DNA of 64,000 bases from SLDF01 sp964537925 (GTDB taxonomy: Bacteria > Bacteroidota > Bacteroidia > Chitinophagales > Saprospiraceae), in contig CAZICV010000001.1 of assembly GCA_964537925.1 (NCBI GenBank), forward strand, positions 1,510,041 through 1,574,040, in the 5' to 3' direction. Made by a program: the position numbers and the translations under genes. This document shows, in pieces, positions 23,355 to 32,304 of the stretch (position 1 is its first letter; the number at the start of each line of letters is the position of its first letter). The notes under the pieces were generated by a model, which made no database searches, was not told the origin of the DNA, and saw only the letters and a program-made list of their open reading frames with translations.

Positions 23355-26300
23355 TCAATAGACCATCAGCCTCAGGTGCCTCCGGCCACCGGAATCGGGC
23401 AGTATCTCCAGGATATATATACCGGGTTTTGACGGTATATTCAACGGCTTGCGGATATCTTCTACACCCAGTTTGAGGGTCTCCCGGTACAGCGGCCTGC
23501 CGGATACATCGTACAGGACAAGCTGTACGGACTGAGCGGCCTTGCTCTGCACATCCAGGTAGACCGGCATACCGGCGCCAGAAGGGACAGGCCTGACGGC
23601 GGCCGTGAGCCCGGGCAGCGATACTTCCTGTACCGGGGTCAGATCCCTGATCTCGAAAGAGAAGGTAGCTGAACAGCCGATAGCGTCGCTGAGCGTAAGG
23701 TCATAGGTACCACCTTCGAGGTTCTGCAGCAGGGAACCCGTGGCGCCGTTGCTCCATGCAAAGGTATAGGGTGGGAAACCACCGCCTGCATTGATACTGA
23801 TCACTCCGTTGCCCGAGCCGTTGTCATCTATGATGAACTGGTCTGTGATGACCAGCGGGGCGCCCACTTCTAGGTTGAGGGTGATGATACTGTCGCATCC
23901 GAGTACTGTGTTGAGCACGGCTATATAGGTTCCGGTCTGGTCATAGTTATTGTTGCCGACACTGAATGTCTGCCCGGCACATATCCGTTTGTCGATCGTC
24001 TGCGCATAGATCTCGCCCACTGTGAGCCTGATCTCAAAGGTAGAGTCGCAGCCAAAGAGGTTGGCTCCCGGGTATTCGTAAACATAGACTCCGGTCGTAT
24101 CCAGTATATCGCCATCGTGTTCGTAAGTCTCGCCTGCACAGATGACTGTATCGACGAGTACATAAGAAGTAGGCTTGACTTCGATCAGGACCGAATCCAG
24201 GGCGCCGGACCGGCACCCCTGGCCGCCTGTGACGGATGTGAGCCGGTACATGGTGGAGTTTGGCGGACTGACTTGCAGTAGGAACTGAGGCCCGGTGGAA
24301 AATACAAAGGGCTGTGCCACGCCGTTGGCCGTGAAATATGCCTCAAACGGAGGCTCACCTGTGAAGTTGAACCTGACCAGGGCGGTGTCCGAAAGACATA
24401 TAGAAGCATCGCCGTCTATAGCGACGCCCGGCGAAGGATATACCGACACAGTAAACTGTACGGGCAGACCCTGGCAGCCGGCGGCTTCAGGTACGACCGT
24501 ATAACGGAAGGACACGATGCTGTCGGACAGGTTGCGTATGGTCTGCCGGAGTGTGTCCTCGTAGTAACCGCTCGAAGCGCCTTCGATATCGGGGTGCCCG
24601 ATCGGGGTGACGAAGAAACCTGCGGCCGTATCATTGGCAAATAATGGTACGCTGACCTGGTCGCCGGAGCAGATCGTGATATCGGCCAGCGGGAATGCCT
24701 CGGGGTTGTTGCAGCATTCCATATTGGCGTTGAAATAGACGGGTATATCCGTGAGGCAGGCCGCCCGGCTCCTGGCGCCTACTTCTCCGTCCGTAAAGGT
24801 CTTGATGGAGACATTGCAGTTTGACCGCTGGCTGCAGTTGGCCTCGTTGACTGCCCTGAGCGTAAAGCATATCTCCCAGGTAAGGGTATCGAGCGCGCAA
24901 CGCCTGCCGTCGCCGAACGAGCTGTTCGGGTCGAGCGGATTGCCGGGAGGAGTGGTACCTGCATTGATGAAGTACCATCCTGCGGGAAGCGGGTCCCCGG
25001 TCCTCAGCCCGTAGGTGGGATTGTTGACATTGTAGATGGCTTCTCCGGCCCTGAACCATCTCCATGAACCTGCAGCGTAAGAGGATGGATATTTGTTGAT
25101 GATCCGCGGCTGTCCTACCAGGTCAAAGGATGCCTGGTCCCAGCAGGGTCCGAAGTCAGGCACGATACCCTGCAGCCAGTTGCAGGCGATGAACTGCCAG
25201 GCGTTGACCTGGTAGCAGAAAGTCACCTCCTCGCCGGGCAGGTAGGGCCCTTCCAGCGGAGAGTTGAGTGAAGTATTGGTGACCACCAGGTGCTGGTCGG
25301 TGTTGCAGATGCTGGTATTCTGGTAGGTGTTGAGGCAGAGCCGGAAATAACCCTCTTCGCCGTAGAAGTCTGATACGGCCAGGAAGTACCTGGTATTGGG
25401 CTCTATGTCGGCGCGAACCAGGTCCACTCGGCCGCTGCCTTCTACCTTGCAGTAGACATTGGTCATCGACTGGCAACCTGCGGTGCTCTTGAACAGGGCA
25501 AAATAAGGCCTGATAAGTGTGTCGCTCGTGATGCTGATGGTGAGGAAGTCCGCTTTATCGTCTGTGGTGAAGCTGTACCATACAGTTGGATTGTAGAATG
25601 AATAACAGGAGTTGTCTCCCTGGTTGGTACCCGGGTCGGCGCCGGTGGTACAACCGGTGTAGCAGGATGTGCCGCCGTCTGTGAATACAGGCAGGTCGAT
25701 GGAGCCTCCCTGGCCCGGATTGCAATTGTCGTTGATCCCGCAGGTGACGGTGCGCCCCAGTTCCTGCAGGCAGAGAAGCAGGTTGCCGGACCCGATGGGC
25801 GAGGTGCTGATCTGGATATAATAATCTATACCGCTCTGCAGCCCGCCAATGGTGTATATGTCGGGCCGTTCACAGAAGACCGCATTGGAGAGGGGGACGA
25901 AATTGCCTGTGCACCCGTTGGGAAATGTACCCATCATGATCGATACATTGTTGAAGAGCAGGTTGTTGGTCAGGTCGATGGTCAGGGCCGTCATACCGGA
26001 CGAGAGTCTTGTCTTGTACCAGATCGAATTGGAAGCGTCGGGGCAGGTAGGGTTGCTCACATCAGCTGTGGCAAACATCGTCATGCCCGGCATACATACG
26101 TTGGGTGACATGGTACGTGCATTGCATGGTAGGTCATTGGCCGGAGGGGCTTGTGTGGCGCTGTTGTTGATACAGAGCGTGAATGTGTGCATCATGCGTC
26201 CATCGCCTACTACACTGAGGTAGTACTCCTTGCCTATCACGAGGTTGTTTACATCTATGATGTCGCTGCATACGAGCTCATGGGCTGCAGAAGAGACACA

Positions 26301-27917
26301 GGGCGAATTGCCAAACTCGTATAGTGTCAGGCGCATGTCCGGGAAGGTGGAAGCATTGAGATAGATCAGTGCATTGGGGCCCCTTGCGGTGAATTTAAAC
26401 CAGACATTGTCCGCACCGAAACCACAGGAGGCATCATCTACATCCAGGTCTACGTCGAAGAAGAAGTAATCGTGGCACTGGTTGAGCGAATCCGTCAGGT
26501 CGTAGGCAAATGCACAGTAGTTGTTGAGCGAAGTACCATTGAGCAGGATCGTAGTGCTGAAGGTCGTGATCTGCAGCAAGGGCAGATTGGGGTTGGTGAT
26601 GATACAGTAATAGATGCCCTTGTCGGCTACACCGGCATTCAGGATAGGTAGCCGGGGTTCGGTAGTCTGTGCGTAGAAGACTTCATTCTTGTACCAGTAG
26701 TAGATATTGCTGGTGACGGCCTCGTCGATATTGAGCTCGATCGTATAGTCGGCATGCAGGTCCACGAATATAGCTGTGTCGCGGCCGATGCGTTCCTGGG
26801 GTACATATTCATACAGGCCGGATGGTACCTGGCGGCTGGGCAGCAGATCGTCGAATGTGAGCTTGTTGTTGCTCACGCGCAGGTTGACCAGGTTGCTGAA
26901 ATAGGTCTGCGGTGTCAGTGAGTCGAGCAGGTTGTTGTTCAGGTTGAGGTCCTGCAGCTTGGGCATATTGTTGAAGTTGGGTATACGCCCGCTGAGCTTG
27001 TTGTTCTGCAGCCAGAGCCGCTCTTCCAGGTTGAAGAGGGTCTGCCAGTTGGGTATAGGCCCGAACAGGTTGTTGTCGTTGAGCAGGAGCACGCCGAGCT
27101 TGCTCATAAAGGGGAAGGCCGGGAGATTGCCGCTGAAATTGTTGAAGGAGAGATTGAGAAATTCAAGATTGTTGCTGCCGACCAGGTTGGGAATAGTACC
27201 AAAAAGATGGTTGTTGCTCAGGTCCAGGACGGTAAGCGAGGGCAATGTGAAATCCGGGAGCTGTCCGCTGATATCATTGTCCGAGAGGTAGATCTCCCGC
27301 AATTGTACATTGTTGACAAAGGCGGGCAGGCTGCCGCTGAGGCTGTTGTCGCGCAGGTCAAGTTCGAGCAGGGCTGGTATACCCGACAAATCGGGGATAC
27401 TTCCGATCAGCAGGTTGTTGGACAGGTCAAGGCTGCGCAACTGGATCTTATTCTGGAACACAGGGATGAAACCGGTGAAAAAGTTGCCGTTCATATCTAC
27501 CGTCTGCAATATCTCGGAGACCGGGAAGTTGGGCACACTGCCTACAAGCGCGTTGCGGGACAGGTCGATGAATTGCAGCTCGGGCAGCACCAGGTTGGGC
27601 ATGAGGCCTGACAGGCCGTTATTGGACAGGTTGACGACGCCTACGCAACCATTGTGGTTGAGCAATATACCAAACCAGCTGTCCATCGACCTGGTTAGAT
27701 CCCAGGACGTATGCCAGGACGGACCCCCTGCAGCATTGTACAGCGCCACGAGCTGGAGCGAGTCCGCACGCCGGTCGCATACTGCACAGGATGGAGCTGC
27801 GGACAGGTGTTGAGCTGCGGGTTGCAGCCTGGCAGAGGCCTGTTCGCCGTCAGTAGGAAGAAAAAAGGACAGGAGGGCAAAAAATGCCGTTGTCAGTACA
27901 GCGTAGTGGTGCGTCAT
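23355..27917 (-). CDS. Giant leucine-rich-repeat surface protein with T9SS tail
   Basis: The 1520-residue protein has a signal peptide, then about 13 plant-type leucine-rich repeats (about 40-370, spacing 21-24, LDLSNNxLxGxIP style), an Ig-like stretch (near 390-470), three pre-peptidase/T9SS-associated beta domains (about 470-880), PKD/gliding-type repeats with FGCDSTFEIRLTV and LGCDSIITLNLEV (about 1200-1370), a SprB-like repeat (GGGFPPYTFAWSNGAT) and a T9SS type A tail (about 1435-1520). It should be displayed or secreted as an adhesin or recognition protein. Start: ATG 27915-27917 before MTHHYAVLTTAFFALLSFF; the longer frame adds 37 residues. Confidence 0.88.
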   Translation of the reverse strand: MTHHYAVLTTAFFALLSFFLPTDGEQASARLQPAAQHLSAAPSCAVCDRRADSLQLVALYNAAGGPSWHTSWDLTRSMDSWFGILLNHNGCVGVVNLSNNGLSGLMPNLVLPELQFIDLSRNALVGSVPNFPVSEILQTVDMNGNFFTGFIPVFQNKIQLRSLDLSNNLLIGSIPDLSGIPALLELDLRDNSLSGSLPAFVNNVQLREIYLSDNDISGQLPDFTLPSLTVLDLSNNHLFGTIPNLVGSNNLEFLNLSFNNFSGNLPAFPFMSKLGVLLLNDNNLFGPIPNWQTLFNLEERLWLQNNKLSGRIPNFNNMPKLQDLNLNNNLLDSLTPQTYFSNLVNLRVSNNKLTFDDLLPSRQVPSGLYEYVPQERIGRDTAIFVDLHADYTIELNIDEAVTSNIYYWYKNEVFYAQTTEPRLPILNAGVADKGIYYCIITNPNLPLLQITTFSTTILLNGTSLNNYCAFAYDLTDSLNQCHDYFFFDVDLDVDDASCGFGADNVWFKFTARGPNALIYLNASTFPDMRLTLYEFGNSPCVSSAAHELVCSDIIDVNNLVIGKEYYLSVVGDGRMMHTFTLCINNSATQAPPANDLPCNARTMSPNVCMPGMTMFATADVSNPTCPDASNSIWYKTRLSSGMTALTIDLTNNLLFNNVSIMMGTFPNGCTGNFVPLSNAVFCERPDIYTIGGLQSGIDYYIQISTSPIGSGNLLLCLQELGRTVTCGINDNCNPGQGGSIDLPVFTDGGTSCYTGCTTGADPGTNQGDNSCYSFYNPTVWYSFTTDDKADFLTISITSDTLIRPYFALFKSTAGCQSMTNVYCKVEGSGRVDLVRADIEPNTRYFLAVSDFYGEEGYFRLCLNTYQNTSICNTDQHLVVTNTSLNSPLEGPYLPGEEVTFCYQVNAWQFIACNWLQGIVPDFGPCWDQASFDLVGQPRIINKYPSSYAAGSWRWFRAGEAIYNVNNPTYGLRTGDPLPAGWYFINAGTTPPGNPLDPNSSFGDGRRCALDTLTWEICFTLRAVNEANCSQRSNCNVSIKTFTDGEVGARSRAACLTDIPVYFNANMECCNNPEAFPLADITICSGDQVSVPLFANDTAAGFFVTPIGHPDIEGASSGYYEDTLRQTIRNLSDSIVSFRYTVVPEAAGCQGLPVQFTVSVYPSPGVAIDGDASICLSDTALVRFNFTGEPPFEAYFTANGVAQPFVFSTGPQFLLQVSPPNSTMYRLTSVTGGQGCRSGALDSVLIEVKPTSYVLVDTVICAGETYEHDGDILDTTGVYVYEYPGANLFGCDSTFEIRLTVGEIYAQTIDKRICAGQTFSVGNNNYDQTGTYIAVLNTVLGCDSIITLNLEVGAPLVITDQFIIDDNGSGNGVISINAGGGFPPYTFAWSNGATGSLLQNLEGGTYDLTLSDAIGCSATFSFEIRDLTPVQEVSLPGLTAAVRPVPSGAGMPVYLDVQSKAAQSVQLVLYDVSGRPLYRETLKLGVEDIRKPLNIPSKPGIYILEILPDSGGRRHLRLMVY

Positions 27918-28118
27918 ATAAGAGTTGTTATGCTGCTGGTATATAAAATGAAATATAACGAGTATACATAAGCGACTGAAAGTCAGAAAACAGATTTTAT
28001 ACAGCAAAAACCGTTCCTGTTTTTGCAATCGTTGACTATCAGATGTTTACAATATACACCCGAGAAGAAGGTCCTGCGTTGGGAGCATGCCGCCGGCAAT
28101 GGGGCTGCAGCGTGTTTT

Positions 28119-29582
28119 TCAGTCCGTTTTTTTGCTGCGAAGGTGTACGCGGATCAGGAGTGCGATACTGAGGAAGAAAAAAGGTCCTACTTTGTCTGTT
28201 TCGAGCAGGTCGTTCATAAGCTGGAGCAGGGAGATGACGACGATACAGGATATGGCCGTGAGCGTGAGTGCCTTGTCTTCCCGGTTGGAGGTGTGGTGGT
28301 AGATGCGTTCTCCATAGATAAAGATTGCGGCCAGCAGCAGCAGGTAGATGATGAGCCCCGGTATTCCCTGTTCGATCGCGATCATCAGGTAATAGTTGTG
28401 TATGCCCGACTTCTCCGGGTTGTCGCTGACATAGGTCCTGAAGCTGCTCAGGGTATAGGCACTGTATGACTCGTAGAATGTGCCGGGTCCGAATCCCAGT
28501 CCAGGGTGTACATCGATCATCTGGAAGGCGGCCACCCAGCGGTACAGGCGTTCCATGGTCGATATGTCCTCTAGTTTGATCGTAGCGTCCAGCAGGTTGT
28601 CGAAAGAAGTATGTGTGATCGTCTTCTCGTAGTCGGGGGCGAGCTGCATATAGCGGTTATCCGACGTATAGTGCAGGAGCATGATCCCACTGGCTGCAAC
28701 GGCGACGGCAAGCGCCCAGCGTGTCCATCCCTTGCGCATGATCCATATGAATCCGGCGGCGCCTAGTACGGCCCCGTAGGCTGCCCTTGTGTAGGAAAAA
28801 TAGATGCCGGTCAGCAGGACTAGTATGATCGCCGCCGGCAGCCAGATCCGCTTGCCCTGTGACTTGTTCCACCAGAGAAAATACCCGGCAAACGGGAGCA
28901 GCACGGACAGCATGGCTGCATAGGAAACGTGGTTGCGGAAGAAAGGCCACAATACGCTGTTGACATCCTGGAACGAAAAGTTGTACTCGAGCCCGTGACG
29001 GCATATGATGAAAACCGTGACGGCAGCTACGAGGATCAGCAGGTAGCGAAACATCCAGTTCCAATCCTGTCGCCGGTCAAGCCAGTATAGCGGCACAAGG
29101 CAGAAGGATACTATGTACCAGGTCTTGGCGAGACTGAATTTGGTACTGATCCAGACATGATTCGATGCCAGTGTAGAGATCACTGTCCATCCGAAATGCA
29201 GCAGTAGCAACAGGAAAAGCGGGTGCAACAGGGGGGCGGCAGACTGTTGTGGCCAGAAATAGGCCGCCCATACAAAGAAGACAAACATAAGTCCCACGAT
29301 CAGCGGCTCTACGGGCAGATCGGTACCGAAGCCTCCGGGCAGGTAGACCTCCGTGGAGACCGGGATCAGCAACATCATGAGGAAGACGGACCAACGCTTG
29401 TCGGCGAGGAAGAGCATGCCCAGCAGTATAAGGGCAGGCAGGGCCAGTACCATCCACTGCTGGAAGTAGGTATATACAGCCCAGCTGCCTGCCAGTGCAA
29501 GCACGAATACTGCCTTCAGCAGCTCAGGGAGCAGGGCAGCATTCCGCTCCTTCAGGAGATCAGGAATCTCCTGAAGCCTCAT
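28119..29582 (-). CDS. O-antigen ligase/polymerase-family membrane protein
   Basis: The 487-residue protein has at least ten hydrophobic segments and a large periplasmic loop (about 300-395) before the last helices, the topology of the O-antigen ligase/Wzy family. The motif near HPGLGFGPGTFYESY and SGIHNYYLMIAIEQG is typical of this family. It would polymerise or attach polysaccharide at the outer face of the inner membrane. Start: ATG 29580-29582 overlaps the upstream Wzz-like gene by 23 bases. It is the last gene of the five-gene polysaccharide operon. Confidence 0.85.
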   Translation of the reverse strand: MRLQEIPDLLKERNAALLPELLKAVFVLALAGSWAVYTYFQQWMVLALPALILLGMLFLADKRWSVFLMMLLIPVSTEVYLPGGFGTDLPVEPLIVGLMFVFFVWAAYFWPQQSAAPLLHPLFLLLLLHFGWTVISTLASNHVWISTKFSLAKTWYIVSFCLVPLYWLDRRQDWNWMFRYLLILVAAVTVFIICRHGLEYNFSFQDVNSVLWPFFRNHVSYAAMLSVLLPFAGYFLWWNKSQGKRIWLPAAIILVLLTGIYFSYTRAAYGAVLGAAGFIWIMRKGWTRWALAVAVAASGIMLLHYTSDNRYMQLAPDYEKTITHTSFDNLLDATIKLEDISTMERLYRWVAAFQMIDVHPGLGFGPGTFYESYSAYTLSSFRTYVSDNPEKSGIHNYYLMIAIEQGIPGLIIYLLLLAAIFIYGERIYHHTSNREDKALTLTAISCIVVISLLQLMNDLLETDKVGPFFFLSIALLIRVHLRSKKTD

Positions 29583-30684
29583 TCCACTTATAATGCCTGA
29601 TACTTTCCTGCAGCAGGACAAACAGCGAACTGAGCAGGAGTGAGATCAGAAATGCGGAGAGTACATAGAGCGATCGTTTGGGCCGGGACTTGACAAGCGG
29701 TGGCGTGGCTGCTTCTATCACATATACTCCGGGTATCTCGGCCTGGTAGGCGGCTTCCAGCTGGCGTAGTCTTTCCAGGTTGTAGCCATAGTGTTCGCGG
29801 GCGCTGTAAAAATTACCTTCCATCACTTCTACCTTGATACGGCCTTCGTTGAAGCTGGAGATATTGAGGCTGCCCCGTCCTCCCGGCTCTTTCAGTACGC
29901 TGAGTTCTTTTTCAAGGCCTTTGACCGTGGCGCCGATCAGCTCGATGGTATCCCGGCGGACATTTTTGGCATCCTGCAGAGCGTCGTATTTGCCGCGTTC
30001 GCGAATGAGCTTTGATTCCGTCTCTGTGATCAGTTCGCCGAGCGCGGAAGACTGTGCTGATGAGTTGAGTATATTGTACTGGCGGCGAAGCCTCTCAAGG
30101 GAGTCGGATATGGCAAACAGCGCTTCTGCCTTCATGTCGAGGCTTTGCCGGAGCGCCTGGATATAGTTGGCCTGTTGTTCGCGGATCAGGCGCCTGCTGA
30201 TCCTGTCCACATGGTTCCTGGCAGCATTGGCTACTTTGGCGGCTTCTTCTCTATCTACGTCCTCGAAGCTCAGCTCCAGTGCTTTGTACTTGGTCTTGTT
30301 GACTTTGTAGATGCCGTCGATGATCTCAACCAGCGTGTATTTGGCCTTGATCTGCGTCGTGTCGATCCCGTACTTGCGGCCCAGGTCAAACGAGTCGATC
30401 AGGAACTGGTACATCTCTGCCGACTGGGCGATGGTGAGCAGTCGTTCGACTTCCGCATCGGTCCCGTAGTACTCCATATCCCGCTGTGAGTTGCCAAAGA
30501 AATGCTCGGGCTTGGTCATGTCGAGACTGGCGGCAAAAAACGAGGTCGTCGCCTTGTAGTAGTTGGGAAGCAACAATGAGACAAGCGCCGTGATGATACT
30601 GACTGATGCGACGACGAGTATGATCCATTTGCGTCTCCTGTACAGGATCTTCAGGATCAGACCCATATTGTCTTTAGACTCCAT
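29560..30684 (-). CDS. Wzz/GumC-like polysaccharide chain-length protein
   Basis: The 374-residue protein has two transmembrane segments, one near residues 18-40 and one near 335-358, around a large helical periplasmic part (coiled-coil-like 150-260) and a proline-containing stretch before the second helix (TPPLVKSRPKRS). This is the topology of chain-length determinants (Wzz, GumC-like) that set polysaccharide length with the polymerase. No kinase domain is fused. It sits between the flippase (38-base gap) and the ligase (overlap). Confidence 0.85.
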   Translation of the reverse strand: MESKDNMGLILKILYRRRKWIILVVASVSIITALVSLLLPNYYKATTSFFAASLDMTKPEHFFGNSQRDMEYYGTDAEVERLLTIAQSAEMYQFLIDSFDLGRKYGIDTTQIKAKYTLVEIIDGIYKVNKTKYKALELSFEDVDREEAAKVANAARNHVDRISRRLIREQQANYIQALRQSLDMKAEALFAISDSLERLRRQYNILNSSAQSSALGELITETESKLIRERGKYDALQDAKNVRRDTIELIGATVKGLEKELSVLKEPGGRGSLNISSFNEGRIKVEVMEGNFYSAREHYGYNLERLRQLEAAYQAEIPGVYVIEAATPPLVKSRPKRSLYVLSAFLISLLLSSLFVLLQESIRHYKWNEASGDS

Positions 30685-30722
30685 GTGTGCTCTCTTGAAA
30701 CTTCAAAAGTAGGCAAATTAAT

Positions 30723-32219
30723 TCAGAGCTTGTCCTCCGGCTCGTTGTCCTGGCCCTGTTTGGCAGAATCATGAAAGGCCTGGTTGAACCTGAAGACCTG
30801 GAGGATGGCTCTGCTGGGCAGCATGCGCAGGATCACCGCCAGCGCCAGGCAGGTGAGTAGTGCGATAAAATAGAGGATACGCCAATCCGTGGCCACCTGC
30901 TTCTGAATGGTGAAGAGCGCGAAAGCCGTGAGTACATTGAAGCCCAGTATCTTGGCGATCAGCTTCCATTTCCACAACCCCTTGAATGTGCGCCCGATCA
31001 GCAGCCCCAGCGCGATCATGAGATAGGCTTCTGTCAGTAAGGTACTGAAGGCAGCGCCATAGGCCTTCCACAGCGGGATGAAGATAAGGTTGAGCGAGAT
31101 ATTGATCAGGATACCCCCGGTGAATATGAAGTTGAGCCTGCGTATGGCGCCTTCGGCTATGAGCAGCGCTCCGAAAACATGGGCAAAACTGATGCAGATA
31201 TACCCACCCATGAGTACCTGCATGATGCTGCCCGAGTAACCGCTGCCGAAATCATACAGCAGTTCCATGATCGGGGTTGCGTAAAACATCACGGGTAGTG
31301 CAATGCATACCGTGGCGATACCGAGCAGCTTCATGCTCACTTCGAACAACGGGGCGACAGCTTCTTTCTGTGCGATCATGCGTGAGAACATGGGCAACAG
31401 CAGCCCGATGAAAAGGTAGCTCATCATGTTGGCCGCATCGAGCAGCCGGTAGGCGGATGCGTATACGAAGGACTCCTGTACGCCGTCCGGCAGCATACGC
31501 TCCATCATGACCACGTCTATCCTGCTGGAGATCATCATGAGGATGTATATCAGTGCATAGGGATAGCTCTGCCGCAGTATCAGGAAAAGGAAGCTGAGTT
31601 TGGCAGGCTTGACCGCTATGCGTACCCGTGGCCACAGAAAGGCGGCAGCCACGAAGATGGCTACAGCGAGGGCGCCGGCCTGTGCATATAGAAACCACTC
31701 AATGTGAAAAGCGGCCTTCCACGGCTCGTACAGGAAAATGGCGCCCAGGGACAGGATGAGCAGTGTCTTGTCCGTGATGGAGAGGATGCTGTCCATCCGG
31801 TAGAACCCCAGCCCGGCAATATTGGAGCGCATATAGAGCAGGAAGGAGGTGAGTATCTGTATACCTACGATCCACAGCAGCAGGTACATATAGTTGCCGG
31901 AATAACCGACTATCCATGCTACGACAAATACCACGACCGCATAAAGCAGCCCAAGTATGGACTTGAGTTGCAGCATGCCAGGCAGATAACGGTGTATCAA
32001 CTGCCGGTGGCGGGACAGGTTGCGGGAATTGAAATTCTGAAGGCCGAAGTCGTTGACGATCTGGAAGAGGTAGCTGAAACTCAGCAAGGCAAAATAAATC
32101 CCGTAATCCGGCCCGACAAGGTTCTGTACGTTGCGGTCGATCGCAAAGATGTAGACCGGTTTGATCACCGCATTGATCACGAGAAGGAAAATCAGGTTGA
32201 TCAGAAACTCTCGGGTCAT
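30723..32219 (-). CDS. Oligosaccharide flippase (MOP/Wzx superfamily)
   Basis: The 498-residue protein contains about 12-14 transmembrane segments without soluble domains. Strings such as RIDVVMMERMLPDG, YRLLDAANMMSYLFIGLLLP and LNISLNLIFIPLWKAYGAAF are typical for Wzx-like flippases, which move lipid-linked oligosaccharide units across the inner membrane. It lies between the GH3 fusion gene (85-base gap) and the Wzz-like gene, so the cluster covers export, length control and ligation. The GC-rich neighbours share orientation. Confidence 0.88.
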   Translation of the reverse strand: MTREFLINLIFLLVINAVIKPVYIFAIDRNVQNLVGPDYGIYFALLSFSYLFQIVNDFGLQNFNSRNLSRHRQLIHRYLPGMLQLKSILGLLYAVVVFVVAWIVGYSGNYMYLLLWIVGIQILTSFLLYMRSNIAGLGFYRMDSILSITDKTLLILSLGAIFLYEPWKAAFHIEWFLYAQAGALAVAIFVAAAFLWPRVRIAVKPAKLSFLFLILRQSYPYALIYILMMISSRIDVVMMERMLPDGVQESFVYASAYRLLDAANMMSYLFIGLLLPMFSRMIAQKEAVAPLFEVSMKLLGIATVCIALPVMFYATPIMELLYDFGSGYSGSIMQVLMGGYICISFAHVFGALLIAEGAIRRLNFIFTGGILINISLNLIFIPLWKAYGAAFSTLLTEAYLMIALGLLIGRTFKGLWKWKLIAKILGFNVLTAFALFTIQKQVATDWRILYFIALLTCLALAVILRMLPSRAILQVFRFNQAFHDSAKQGQDNEPEDKL

Positions 32220-32304
32220 GCGGACTGAATAGGATTGGTCCTCAAATTTAAGCGGAATTGGGCAATTGCCGCTTTAACTTTCCGCTATCCCGGTCCGGAT
32301 CTTC